A DNA stretch of 64,000 nucleotides from NCBI GenBank assembly GCA_947495125.1, contig CANLXL010000008.1:151997-215996 (forward strand), read 5' to 3'. Position numbers and translations under genes: made by a program. Position 1 is the first letter of the stretch. Every line of letters starts with the position of its first letter. The notes beneath the pieces were generated by a model that saw only the letters and a list, made by a program, of their open reading frames with translations, ran no database searches and was not told where the DNA came from. Origin of the DNA: an uncultured Flaviramulus sp. GTDB taxonomy: Bacteria > Bacteroidota > Bacteroidia > Flavobacteriales > Flavobacteriaceae. This document shows, in pieces, positions 8,164-16,511 of this stretch.

Positions 8164-9774
8164 TTAGTGTATTCCTGCGTAATTAATTCCGGTTAACTTA
8201 TGCATGTCCGCATCAAAAGTTGAGAGGTCGTCGTGATTGAATTTAGAAATATCGTCATAACCACAAGATCGCGCTACAACTTTTATGAGGTTATTAGTAG
8301 CATCAAAATAGTTGTGCAATTGTTTTGCAGATGAATCGATAATTAAGCGACTTCGCAAACTTTCTTTTTGGGTTGCAATCCCTACCGGACAATTATTAGT
8401 TCCACAAGCACGCATGCCTAAGCAACCTATAGCTTGTAAAGCCGAATTTGAAACGGCAATCGCATCGGCGCCAAGCATCATGGCTTTCGCGAAATCTTCA
8501 GCAACGCGTAAACCTCCCGTGATCACTAATGTGACATCGGTAGCTCCCACCTGATCTAAATATTTTCTGGCTCTTGCCAATGCAGGAATGGTTGGGACAT
8601 TAATGTGGTCTCTTAGAATGGTAGGCGCAGAACCTGTTCCGCCACCGCGACCATCAAGAATAATGTAATCTACACCGGCGTCTAAGGCAAATTGAATATC
8701 TTTTTCTATGTGGCTAGCGGCAATTTTAAAGCCGATTGGGATGCCTCCGGTACGTTCTCGTACTTTGTCTCCAAAGTCTTTAAAATCTTGGGCGCTGTGA
8801 AAGTTAGGATTGGCAGCAGGAGAAATGGCGGTCTCGCCTTGTTCTAAACCTCTTACTTCTGCTATTTCTGCACTGACCTTATTTCCCGGTAAATGACCGC
8901 CTGTTCCTGTTTTTGCGCCTTGACCGCCCTTAAAATGAAAGGCTTGTACCTTATCCAGCTTATCCCACGAGAAACCAAATTGCGCCGATGCTAATTCGTA
9001 AAAATATTTAGAGTTACTTTCTTGTTCTTGAGGAAGCATGCCGCCTTCCCCGGAGCAGATTCCTGTTCCGGCCATTTGTGCGCCTTGACTCAAAGCGATT
9101 TTTGCTTCACGAGAGAGGGCTCCAAAACTCATATCACTCACAAAAAGAGGGATGTCCAGTACTAAAGGCTTTTTTGCTTTCGGACCTATAATCACTTTTG
9201 TGGCAACATCTTCATGGTCTAATAGAGGACGTGTTGCCAATTGGGCCGGAAGAAATTGAATATCATTCCATTTGGGCAAGGTATTTCTATCAACACCCAT
9301 TGATGCCGAAAAACCGTGATGCCCAATATTTTTTAAACCATTTTTTGCTAATTCTTTAATATAACCTGTGTAAGGCTCGGTGTCTTCCGGATGTGTGTCT
9401 GCATAAGCACCTAAGTAATCCTCTCGGTTAAAAGGTTGTGGATGATTTGTTACATAAGCATCAATTTCAAACGCATCGACATAAAGACCACCGTCTTGTA
9501 TTTTAGTGGAGAATTTATGTAATACTTCTTTATTGTTATATTCAGAAACACCGGAGTCCACGCGATAGTCCCAGCCATGAACGCCACAAATAAGATTGTG
9601 ACCATCGACATGGCCATCAGACATTAATGCGCCTCTGTGTAAACATCGTCCATAAAGAACAGAAATCTCTTTGTCAAATTTTACAATCACTAAATCTAAT
9701 CCATTGACTAAGGCATGTGCCGGTTGTTTGTTTTCTAATTCGCTTATTTGGGCAATTAAAACTGGTTTCTTCAT
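8164..9774 (-). CDS. Rieske domain fused to FMN-binding glutamate-synthase-like protein
   Basis: Residues 1-105 form a Rieske domain (Cys44-x-His46, 16 residues, Cys63-x2-His66). Residues about 135-510 match the FMN barrel of glutamate synthase large subunits, with Gly-Gly-Gln-Gly-Ala-Lys at 283-288, Gly-Arg-Gly-Gly-Gly-Thr at 375-380 and the [3Fe-4S]-type cysteines Cys451-x5-Cys457-x4-Cys462. The glutaminase domain with its N-terminal Cys is absent, so glutamine hydrolysis is not done here and the substrate may not be 2-oxoglutarate plus ammonia. The Rieske domain could replace the usual small-subunit electron input. It follows the Crp-type gene by 19 bases and is first of the enzyme genes in the operon. 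Confidence 0.9.
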   Translation of the reverse strand: MKKPVLIAQISELENKQPAHALVNGLDLVIVKFDKEISVLYGRCLHRGALMSDGHVDGHNLICGVHGWDYRVDSGVSEYNNKEVLHKFSTKIQDGGLYVDAFEIDAYVTNHPQPFNREDYLGAYADTHPEDTEPYTGYIKELAKNGLKNIGHHGFSASMGVDRNTLPKWNDIQFLPAQLATRPLLDHEDVATKVIIGPKAKKPLVLDIPLFVSDMSFGALSREAKIALSQGAQMAGTGICSGEGGMLPQEQESNSKYFYELASAQFGFSWDKLDKVQAFHFKGGQGAKTGTGGHLPGNKVSAEIAEVRGLEQGETAISPAANPNFHSAQDFKDFGDKVRERTGGIPIGFKIAASHIEKDIQFALDAGVDYIILDGRGGGTGSAPTILRDHINVPTIPALARARKYLDQVGATDVTLVITGGLRVAEDFAKAMMLGADAIAVSNSALQAIGCLGMRACGTNNCPVGIATQKESLRSRLIIDSSAKQLHNYFDATNNLIKVVARSCGYDDISKFNHDDLSTFDADMHKLTGINYAGIH

Positions 9775-9793
9775 ATTTGTTCTCTATTTTTTT

Positions 9794-10471
9794 TTAGTTA
9801 GATTTTGCCTGGGTTATGTTAACTGAAATGGACTCGGTATCATAATGTATATGTCCTTCTTTTCGCATTTTACTCAACACATTGCTTACCGTTTGCCTTG
9901 AAGTATTAGTAAGATTCGCTATTTCTTTATGAGATAACAGGTTTTTTGCAACCAATTTCCCTGTGTCATTAGCTTCCCCAAATTCATTTAAATAGTCGGC
10001 AATAAACTCTAAGATTCTTGTGGTGCTATCTTTATACAATAAATCGTTAAGCCTGCGTTCTAATTTTTTTATGCGTACCCCGTAAATTTTAAGAACGCCA
10101 TTTTTGAGCGATTTGTGCTGCTCCATAAGCGTTTCCATTCTTTGGGACTCTATATAGCAAATAACACTGTCTTCCAGAGCGTAAGCAACTTCTTCTTTGG
10201 CGGCTTCCTTGTCATAAAGCGCTAATTCTCCGAAGATATTGCCGCGTTTGACAATGTATTTAACGGAGTCGTTCGAGGCGTTTACAATTTTCACACTACC
10301 TCTTTTTAGAAAGAAAACACTATTTTTATGTGCATCTGAAAGTGTGATAGGCTTTCCTTTTTCAATATTGTCCATTTCCAGGATTTCGCAGATTTTCATC
10401 ATATTGAGCAAGCCAATTTTCTTAAAAAGGTTGAACCCTTCTAAAAACCAATATTTAGTGATTGCTTTCAA
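9794..10471 (-). CDS. Crp/Fnr family transcriptional regulator
   Basis: Predicted DNA-binding regulator of the Rieske operon, being its first gene. Residues 33-115 fit a cyclic-nucleotide-binding beta-barrel; residues 145-210 form the winged helix with recognition helix Ser-Arg-Gln-Thr-Val-Ser-Asn-Val at 191-198. Only Cys28 and Cys105 are present, so an Fnr-type [4Fe-4S] sensor is unlikely; the effector is unknown. The start is a TTG at 10471: the segment Tyr-Trp-Phe-Leu-Glu-Gly-Phe-Asn-Leu-Phe after it resembles the N-terminus of Bacteroidetes relatives, whereas the first ATG would remove it. An inverted repeat at 10514-10539 may be its own operator. Confidence 0.88.
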   Translation of the reverse strand: MKAITKYWFLEGFNLFKKIGLLNMMKICEILEMDNIEKGKPITLSDAHKNSVFFLKRGSVKIVNASNDSVKYIVKRGNIFGELALYDKEAAKEEVAYALEDSVICYIESQRMETLMEQHKSLKNGVLKIYGVRIKKLERRLNDLLYKDSTTRILEFIADYLNEFGEANDTGKLVAKNLLSHKEIANLTNTSRQTVSNVLSKMRKEGHIHYDTESISVNITQAKSN

Positions 10472-10513
10472 ATAGTACAGTTAGTTAATAAGTAAAAATA
10501 GCTAATTAAACAG

Positions 10514-10539
10514 CTTAAGAAGTATGTTAATTTCTTAAG
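10514..10539. promoter_or_regulatory. Inverted-repeat operator candidate upstream of the Crp-type gene
   Basis: CTTAAGAA, ten bases, TTCTTAAG: perfect 8-base arms, 43-68 bases upstream of the TTG start. The spacing suits a Crp-type dimer and suggests autoregulation of the Rieske operon. The remainder of the 286-base spacer (10472-10757) is AT-rich with no gene seen. Confidence 0.5.
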
Positions 10540-10757
10540 AGTTACTTCATACGACAAAAGCGTATTTTTTTGAATTAATATAGCAAGGCTATTTCTATAA
10601 TAAATAAAAATACAGCTTGCAGGTTGTCACTTAGCTAGTTTTTAGGTTACTAAAGTTACAACCTTTGGACGAGAAAAAGTATATCTAATTACAGATGTAT
10701 GGTAAATGAACCCCTGGAAAGTAGTTGAGACGATTATTTAAAGGGACAATTGTAAGC

Positions 10758-11372
10758 TTAAAAGAGGCCGTTAATTTCGGCATCAATGGTATTGATAACA
10801 CTTCCTAAATCTTCAGGGTTATCGACAAAATTAAGATTATCGACATCTATAATGAGCAGCTTGCCTTTTTTATAACCGTGAATCCAGGCTTCATAGCGTT
10901 CATTCAATCGGCTTAAATAATCAATGCTGATAGAGTTTTCGTAATCACGACCCCGTTTATGAATTTGTGAAACCAAATTGGGGATGGTACTTCTCAAATA
11001 AATTAATACATCCGGGCCTTGAACTAAAGATTCCATTAAATCGAAAAGCGACTTATAGTTCTCGTAATCTCGATTGGTCATTAAACCCATAGCATGTAAA
11101 TTGGGGGCAAAAATATGAGCGTCTTCATAGATCGTTCTGTCTTGAATGATGTCTTTACCACTTTCACGAATTTGTAATACCTGACGAAAACGGCTATTCA
11201 AAAAGTAAACCTGCAAATTAAAACTCCAACGTTCCATTTGATTGTAAAAATCATCTAAGTAGGGATTGTCTACAACATCTTCAAGTTGAGCTTCCCATTT
11301 ATAATGTTTTGCTAGTAATTTTGTGAGCGTTGTTTTTCCGGCACCAATATTTCCTGCAACAGCAATATGCAT
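10758..11372 (-). CDS. Deoxynucleoside kinase
   Basis: Salvage enzyme that phosphorylates deoxynucleosides using ATP, feeding DNA precursor pools in the cytoplasm. The P-loop Gly-Asn-Ile-Gly-Ala-Gly-Lys-Thr is at residues 7-14, and a Gln-Asp-Arg-Thr motif followed by Tyr-Glu-Asp near residue 78-84 matches the catalytic/substrate region of the dNK family. Length (204) is normal. A lid-like Lys-Arg-Gly-Arg-Asp-Tyr lies near 139-144. Preference for deoxyadenosine or deoxyguanosine is common in Bacteroidetes homologues but is not readable here. It follows the envelope protein gene by three bases. Confidence 0.9.
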   Translation of the reverse strand: MHIAVAGNIGAGKTTLTKLLAKHYKWEAQLEDVVDNPYLDDFYNQMERWSFNLQVYFLNSRFRQVLQIRESGKDIIQDRTIYEDAHIFAPNLHAMGLMTNRDYENYKSLFDLMESLVQGPDVLIYLRSTIPNLVSQIHKRGRDYENSISIDYLSRLNERYEAWIHGYKKGKLLIIDVDNLNFVDNPEDLGSVINTIDAEINGLF

Positions 11373-11375
11373 AAT

Positions 11376-12164
11376 CTAGTTTGTTTTTATTTGGTATTCT
11401 CGAAGTAATTCAAGGTCGTAAATATACAAGCTTTCATTGGTTACAAAAAACTGTTTTATTAACAAATTTGGCAGCTCTATAGGAATAATATGACTTGTGT
11501 TTTTTTTTAAAAAGAATAAGGAGTTATTCTTTTTAAAAAAAACATTCCCATTATCTTCGGCTAAAGCTGTGTAACCATCATTCTTCATTTTTTTTAAAAG
11601 ACTCCCAAAGTAATTGTAAACATATACATAGTCCTTAGTAAGGAGCCAACAATAATTATAGTTGCTTTTTAAATCTAAAACGTTGCTCTTCACAGGAAGG
11701 GTTTGGGCTCGGGTAACATTCGTTTTATAGTCGTATAATTCCAGTTGCTGGGTATCTTGGTTAAAAACCCAAAGTGTATTGTCGTATCCGGTCGAGATGT
11801 TAGAAACGTTTTTGTAGGGTTGTAGTGTGTTGAAGTCTATTTTATATATTTCCGCCAGCCTGTTATCTAGTATTATGGCCGTATTAAAATGTTTGTAGAA
11901 CAGGTTTATCTTTAAGGTGTTAAAGGTGTTGGCCGAAGTGATCTGTCCTAATTGAAAATTGTTATATTCGATAGGTGTTATGTTGTCATCCTTTGAGCTT
12001 TTAATAAAAACATTGTTTTTAATATAAAAAGTAGATTCAAAGTTTGTTCTACTAATAAATGTATCTGCTTTTAATGGGGTGCTGTTAACCAAAGAGATTT
12101 GTATTACTTCTTGAGAAGTCACTGAGGTTGATAAAATGAGAACTAAATAAAAAAGAGATTTCAT
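11376..12164 (-). CDS. Exported protein of unknown function, possible beta-propeller
   Basis: Protein of 262 residues with a signal peptide (about 1-17, ending Thr-Ser-Gln). The body shows recurring short beta-strand-like segments with Asp/Asn-rich turns and aromatic repeats such as Trp-Leu-Leu and Tyr-Val-Tyr-Asn-Tyr, suggesting a propeller, but no named family is recognised. It sits between a response regulator and the deoxynucleoside kinase on the same strand with very short spacers, so it is probably co-transcribed with them. Confidence 0.7.
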   Translation of the reverse strand: MKSLFYLVLILSTSVTSQEVIQISLVNSTPLKADTFISRTNFESTFYIKNNVFIKSSKDDNITPIEYNNFQLGQITSANTFNTLKINLFYKHFNTAIILDNRLAEIYKIDFNTLQPYKNVSNISTGYDNTLWVFNQDTQQLELYDYKTNVTRAQTLPVKSNVLDLKSNYNYCWLLTKDYVYVYNYFGSLLKKMKNDGYTALAEDNGNVFFKKNNSLFFLKKNTSHIIPIELPNLLIKQFFVTNESLYIYDLELLREYQIKTN

Positions 12165-12197
12165 TGCAGCATGAAAAATACAAAAATCAAACCACTT

Positions 12198-12881
12198 TCA
12201 GCAAATTAACTTATAACCAAATCCACGTACATTGATAATTTGGATACTATCGTCTTTGCTTAGTTTCTTTCGTAGTTTCGTAATAAAGACATCCATACTA
12301 CGCGCGCTAAAGAAATCGTCGTTACCCCAAAGCTTATTTAAAATTAAAGATCTGTCTAAAACCGCATTTTTGTTTTTAATGAGATGAAATAATAAATGTG
12401 CTTCGCGATGCGTTAACTGTATCCTGGCTTCATCTTTATATTGAAGGGTTTGCTTTGGAAAATTGAAAGCGAAGCTCCCTATGGTTAAGATTTCTGAAGT
12501 TTTCTGAACCCTCGTTCTGTTCAGCAAACTATTAATGCGAACAATAAGCTCTTCAATGCTAAATGGTTTTTTGAGATAATCGTTTCCGCCAATGGTGAAT
12601 CCTTCAACCACGTCTTGGGTTTGCGATTTGGCCGTTAAAAATATAATAGGAATGGTCTCATCAATACTTCTGATATCCTTGGCTAAAGTAAAGCCATCTT
12701 TTTTGGGCATCATCACGTCCAGTACTAATAATTCGGGATGGTCGTTCTTGTAAACCTCGAAGGCTTTTTCGCCATTGTCGCACAATAAAACATTAAAATT
12801 TCGGGTTTCTAAACTTTCTTTGATGATCTGCCCTAATGCAGGTTCATCTTCAGCTAAAAGTATGGTTGTGGACTTAGGCAT
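12198..12881 (-). CDS. OmpR/PhoB family response regulator
   Basis: DNA-binding partner of the adjacent histidine kinase. The receiver domain (residues 5-120) has the acidic pair Glu11-Asp12, phospho-acceptor Asp55 in Leu-Val-Leu-Asp-Val-Met-Met-Pro, and the conserved Lys of Tyr-Leu-Lys-Lys-Pro-Phe near 104. The C-terminal winged helix (about 130-227) ends with Val-Arg-Gly-Phe-Gly-Tyr-Lys-Leu, typical of OmpR members. It overlaps the kinase gene by eight bases. It resembles the RprY type of Bacteroidetes. The divergent GLPGLI operon is a plausible target from position. Confidence 0.93.
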   Translation of the reverse strand: MPKSTTILLAEDEPALGQIIKESLETRNFNVLLCDNGEKAFEVYKNDHPELLVLDVMMPKKDGFTLAKDIRSIDETIPIIFLTAKSQTQDVVEGFTIGGNDYLKKPFSIEELIVRINSLLNRTRVQKTSEILTIGSFAFNFPKQTLQYKDEARIQLTHREAHLLFHLIKNKNAVLDRSLILNKLWGNDDFFSARSMDVFITKLRKKLSKDDSIQIINVRGFGYKLIC

Positions 12882-14388
12882 TCGGCAAAGTTATTTTAAA
12901 GGTTGTTTGTGTGTTACTTAGATCTAAATGCATGGTGCCTCCATGCTTTTCTGCAATTTTTTTGGCATAATACAGCCCGATTCCAAAACCTTTAATGTCG
13001 TGGGTGTTGCCTTTCGGAACGCGATAAAATTTCTCGAATATTTTGTCTTTATTGGAGTTTGTTAGCACGTTTCCGTTATCAGAAATAGAAACGGTAAATG
13101 AAAATGAGTTTTGAGAACACTTGACCGTAATGCGTTCACCACCATATTTTACGGCATTATCAAGGATATTGTTGATGGTATTTTCAAAATGAAAAACATC
13201 AACTTTAGCGATTATTGAGTCTTCAAATGAAACAAATCTTATCGCTTTAGTCTCGGTTTGCATTTGATGCTTATTCACTAAAATCGTAATAAGATCGGTT
13301 ATATTGGTTTCTTCCTTGTTCAAATCCAGATTCTCACTGTCTAAGGTGGCTGTCTCTAAAAGTTTTTCGACCATCACATGAAGTTTAGATAGTTGATTGC
13401 TCGACATATCTAAATAACTTTTGGTTTTTTCTTTATTATCAATAACATTAAAACTTTTAATGCTTTCTATAGCTGCCCCAATCGTCGCTATCGGTGTTTT
13501 AAATTCATGTGTAATATTGCTTATTAGATCGTTCTTAACCTCGGCGAGTTGCTTTTGTTGTTTGATGATTTTTAAAAGGTAAAATAAGCAACTAATCACT
13601 GCTAATACCAGTAAAGTAGAAATTAAAAGACTTGAAAGCATACGCTTTAAAATGATCTTGGTATCGTTGGAAAAATAAATTTTCAGAATACTGTTTCTAG
13701 GCAGGAAGGCCGATTTGGAGGTCACCGCTAGAGATGCATTTTCAATAGGATTACTAAACATTTCTTGTTCACCATTCCGTTCGTTTTTATAGGCCAGTTT
13801 GTAATCAATATCTAGGGCCTTAGTGCTTAATTCCTTTTTAACAAGATTATTGATCTTATCTAACTTCAAAGAATCACTCGTCATAGAAATCAGAACCTTT
13901 GAAGTAAGATTTTTGAAAATGTCTGTCGGAACATTAACATGAGTAGAATCGAAGTGTCTTTTTAAAACAATTTTATTCGAATAACGCTCCTTGGTTTCAT
14001 CATCAAAAAATTCATGCTCAATGATGGTGTCTTTTTTCAGGTTTTTAAAAAACGGGATACTTTTTAGTAACTCAATATCCAATGTGTCTAAATGATGTGA
14101 TGCCCCCGTAAATATTTTAAGGCCTTTTACAAGACTATCTATTTTACCTCTTTCGGTCAAGATGTGATCTACAGATTCAGCTTCAAAAGCAAAAGCAATG
14201 GTTTCTGTTTTCGCCAGATTTGCAAAATAAGCTTCTACGGCTGTATCTAAACTAAGTTGTACGTCATTAATCAATTGTTGCTTATTCAACAGGTAGTTTT
14301 TGTAGTTCCAATAGGCTTGAACTCCAATGGTACCCAGTACTACAAATACAATTATGTAAAGAATCCATCTGTATCTTAAGTCATTCAT
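12874..14388 (-). CDS. Sensor histidine kinase
   Basis: Inner-membrane kinase with spans at about 7-26 and 251-272 bracketing a periplasmic sensor domain of roughly 220 residues that I cannot assign to a family. The dimerisation helix carries His294 in Asn-Ile-Thr-His-Glu-Phe-Lys-Thr-Pro, followed by the N box (Asn-Asn-Ile-Leu-Asp-Asn-Ala near 400) and the glycine-rich ATP lid ending in Gly-Phe-Gly-Ile-Gly-Leu. There is no HAMP domain. It is RprX-like. Its start faces the GLPGLI operon across a 214-base divergent spacer, which favours a link between the two. Confidence 0.93.
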   Translation of the reverse strand: MNDLRYRWILYIIVFVVLGTIGVQAYWNYKNYLLNKQQLINDVQLSLDTAVEAYFANLAKTETIAFAFEAESVDHILTERGKIDSLVKGLKIFTGASHHLDTLDIELLKSIPFFKNLKKDTIIEHEFFDDETKERYSNKIVLKRHFDSTHVNVPTDIFKNLTSKVLISMTSDSLKLDKINNLVKKELSTKALDIDYKLAYKNERNGEQEMFSNPIENASLAVTSKSAFLPRNSILKIYFSNDTKIILKRMLSSLLISTLLVLAVISCLFYLLKIIKQQKQLAEVKNDLISNITHEFKTPIATIGAAIESIKSFNVIDNKEKTKSYLDMSSNQLSKLHVMVEKLLETATLDSENLDLNKEETNITDLITILVNKHQMQTETKAIRFVSFEDSIIAKVDVFHFENTINNILDNAVKYGGERITVKCSQNSFSFTVSISDNGNVLTNSNKDKIFEKFYRVPKGNTHDIKGFGIGLYYAKKIAEKHGGTMHLDLSNTQTTFKITLPNA

Positions 14389-14602
14389 AATTCAAAAGTA
14401 AATGTTAAAACCATATAAAACCAATCGCTTAACACTAGTTAACAGTCATTAACTATAATAGTTCAAAAGGAATTTCATTTTTGTGGTGTTAATATTTAAA
14501 TCAATTAAAAGATGAAACATTCATAACTATATAATTAATCATTAACGATAATTATTATTTGAATGCTACATATGACAATTAAAAATCAATAAATATATTC
14601 AT

Positions 14603-15445
14603 ATGAAACAGACGATTATAATGTTTTTTGCTTTCCTATTCATCAACGGATTAGCAGCTCAAGATTTCCAAGGGGTAGCCACGTATAAAACCCATAGAAA
14701 GTTGGACATTAAGTTAGACAGTACCCAGGTGAAAACCGCCATGCATGAGCGGATGATGGACATGCTTAAAAAGCAATTTGAGAAAACATACATTTTAACC
14801 TTTACCAGAGAAGCCTCATTATATAAAGAGGATGAACAACTTGGGGCACCACAACCGGCTGGTGTACAAATGGTCTTTGTGAGTACCGAAGGCTCTGATA
14901 TTTTATATAAAAATATAAAGGAAAATAGATTTGCCTCTCAAAATGAAGTCTTCGGAAAAAAGTTTTTAGTTAAAGACAGTTTAAGCACTTTAGATTGGAA
15001 ATTGGAGAGCGAAACAAAGAACATTGGGAATTACACCTGTTACAAGGCAACCCTGACACGAGAGATTGAAGTTGTTGAAAGTGGTATAAGTGTTAACGGT
15101 GATAAAGATTTAGATGCCAATGCCGATGAAGAACCAAAGATGAGAACGATTACCATTACCGCATGGTACACCCCTCAGATTCCTGTTAATAATGGTCCGG
15201 GAAGATATCATGGTCTACCTGGTTTAATCCTTGAGGTGAACGATGGACAGCAGACCATAGTATGTAGTAAAGTCGTATTGAACCCCGAGGATAAAGTTAG
15301 CATTAAAGAACCCGAAAAAGGGATGGTTGTTACTCAGGAAAAATTTGAAGCTATTGTTGACAAAAGAATGCAGGAAGAAGCCGAGAGATACGAACATGAC
15401 AGAGATGGGAACAGCGAACGTATTGAAATTAGAATTGGCGGCTAG
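14603..15445 (+). CDS. GLPGLI family protein, paralogue 1
   Basis: Exported protein of the GLPGLI family (named for its signature), with no established biochemical role. Signal peptide 1-19 ends Leu-Ala-Ala-Gln. The signature Gly-Leu-Pro-Gly-Leu-Ile is at 204-209, preceded by Ala-Trp-Tyr-Thr and Asn-Asn-Gly-Pro-Gly. Cys146 and Cys222 are kept in the paralogues. It is the first of three tandem copies followed by an outer-membrane barrel protein. This order suggests the GLPGLI proteins work at the outer membrane with that barrel. Spacing to the next copy is 105 bases. Confidence 0.9.
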   Translation: MKQTIIMFFAFLFINGLAAQDFQGVATYKTHRKLDIKLDSTQVKTAMHERMMDMLKKQFEKTYILTFTREASLYKEDEQLGAPQPAGVQMVFVSTEGSDILYKNIKENRFASQNEVFGKKFLVKDSLSTLDWKLESETKNIGNYTCYKATLTREIEVVESGISVNGDKDLDANADEEPKMRTITITAWYTPQIPVNNGPGRYHGLPGLILEVNDGQQTIVCSKVVLNPEDKVSIKEPEKGMVVTQEKFEAIVDKRMQEEAERYEHDRDGNSERIEIRIGG

Positions 15446-15550
15446 TTTTAGGAAGACTTTAACATTTCAGCATTAAACCATACCGGAGGCTTTAGGTCTA
15501 ATTTAGGATTTAAGCAGTAGCTTTAGTACCTAAACCTAAAACACAAACCG

Positions 15551-16432
15551 ATGAAAACCAATACGATTAAGCCGCTATTTCTTTGTTTTTTAAGTCTTTT
15601 ATCTTTTCTGTCTTATGCACAACAAGACTTTCAAGGCAAAGCCTATTATCAATCGAAAACGACGATGGATATGAGCAATTTTGGAGGCGGGCAGATGAGC
15701 GAAGAACGCAAAAAAATGATTGCTCAGCGTATGAAAAGCATGTTGGAAAAAACATATATTCTAAGCTTTAATAAAACAGAATCTATTTATAAAGAAGAAG
15801 AAACATTAGAAGCTCCCGGGCAGGACGGTGGTCGGTTTCGAGGAATGATGTCCAGTTTCACCGGCGGCGATCAATATAAAAATGTTAAAACACAGGAGTT
15901 CCTGCAAGATCAGGAGTTTTTTGGAAAACAGTTTTTAATTAAGGATTCCTTGCCACAATTGCAATGGGTTATGGGTAGTGAAACCAAGCAGATCGGACAA
16001 TATATGTGTTTTAAGGCTACTGCAACGAAGGTTTCTACAGATTTTGATTTTACCAGGTTCAGAAGGCCTCCCAATAGGAATAATAATAAATCGCAGGACT
16101 CCAGCGCCGGTAAGGACGTAAAAAATGAAGAAGAGAAACCAAAGGAGATAGAGATTGTGGCCTGGTATACCATGCAGATTCCGGTGAATCAAGGTCCCGG
16201 AGAATACTGGGGTTTACCGGGGTTGATATTAGAAATAAACTCGGGACGAACAACGATTCTATGTTCAAAAATCGTACTGAATCCGGATGAAAAAACAAAG
16301 ATCAAAGCACCCTCAAAAGGCAAGGAAGTCACGAAAGAAGAATATAATGCTATTGTTAAAAAGAAGACCGAAGAAATGCGTGAGAACTTTAGAAGAGGGG
16401 GAGGCCCGGGAAGAGGAAATCGAAGAGGGTAG
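15551..16432 (+). CDS. GLPGLI family protein, paralogue 2
   Basis: Second tandem copy, 293 residues, with a signal peptide ending Ser-Tyr-Ala-Gln-Gln. It shares with its neighbours the start of the mature chain (Asp-Phe-Gln-Gly-Lys-Ala-Tyr-Tyr), the Lys-Thr-Tyr-Ile-Leu stretch and the Gly-Leu-Pro-Gly-Leu-Ile signature. It differs by Gly/Arg-rich insertions, including an Arg-Arg-Pro-Pro-Asn-Arg-Asn-Asn-Asn segment, and an Arg/Gly-rich C-terminal tail. These low-complexity parts are probably surface loops. Function unknown. Confidence 0.9.
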   Translation: MKTNTIKPLFLCFLSLLSFLSYAQQDFQGKAYYQSKTTMDMSNFGGGQMSEERKKMIAQRMKSMLEKTYILSFNKTESIYKEEETLEAPGQDGGRFRGMMSSFTGGDQYKNVKTQEFLQDQEFFGKQFLIKDSLPQLQWVMGSETKQIGQYMCFKATATKVSTDFDFTRFRRPPNRNNNKSQDSSAGKDVKNEEEKPKEIEIVAWYTMQIPVNQGPGEYWGLPGLILEINSGRTTILCSKIVLNPDEKTKIKAPSKGKEVTKEEYNAIVKKKTEEMRENFRRGGGPGRGNRRG

Positions 16433-16511
16433 GTGATTATATGTGAGGATTATACATTTTTGTCTAATTATTTTAGTATTTTTGTTAGACAAAACTTAAA
16501 ATAACTTCAAC

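Noticed and set aside
8164..9774. Ordinary glutamate synthase large subunit
   Set aside because: The glutaminase domain and its N-terminal cysteine are missing, and a Rieske domain takes that place.
9794..10471. Fnr-type oxygen sensor
   Set aside because: Only two cysteines are present and none in the N-terminal cluster pattern, so a [4Fe-4S] sensor is not supported.
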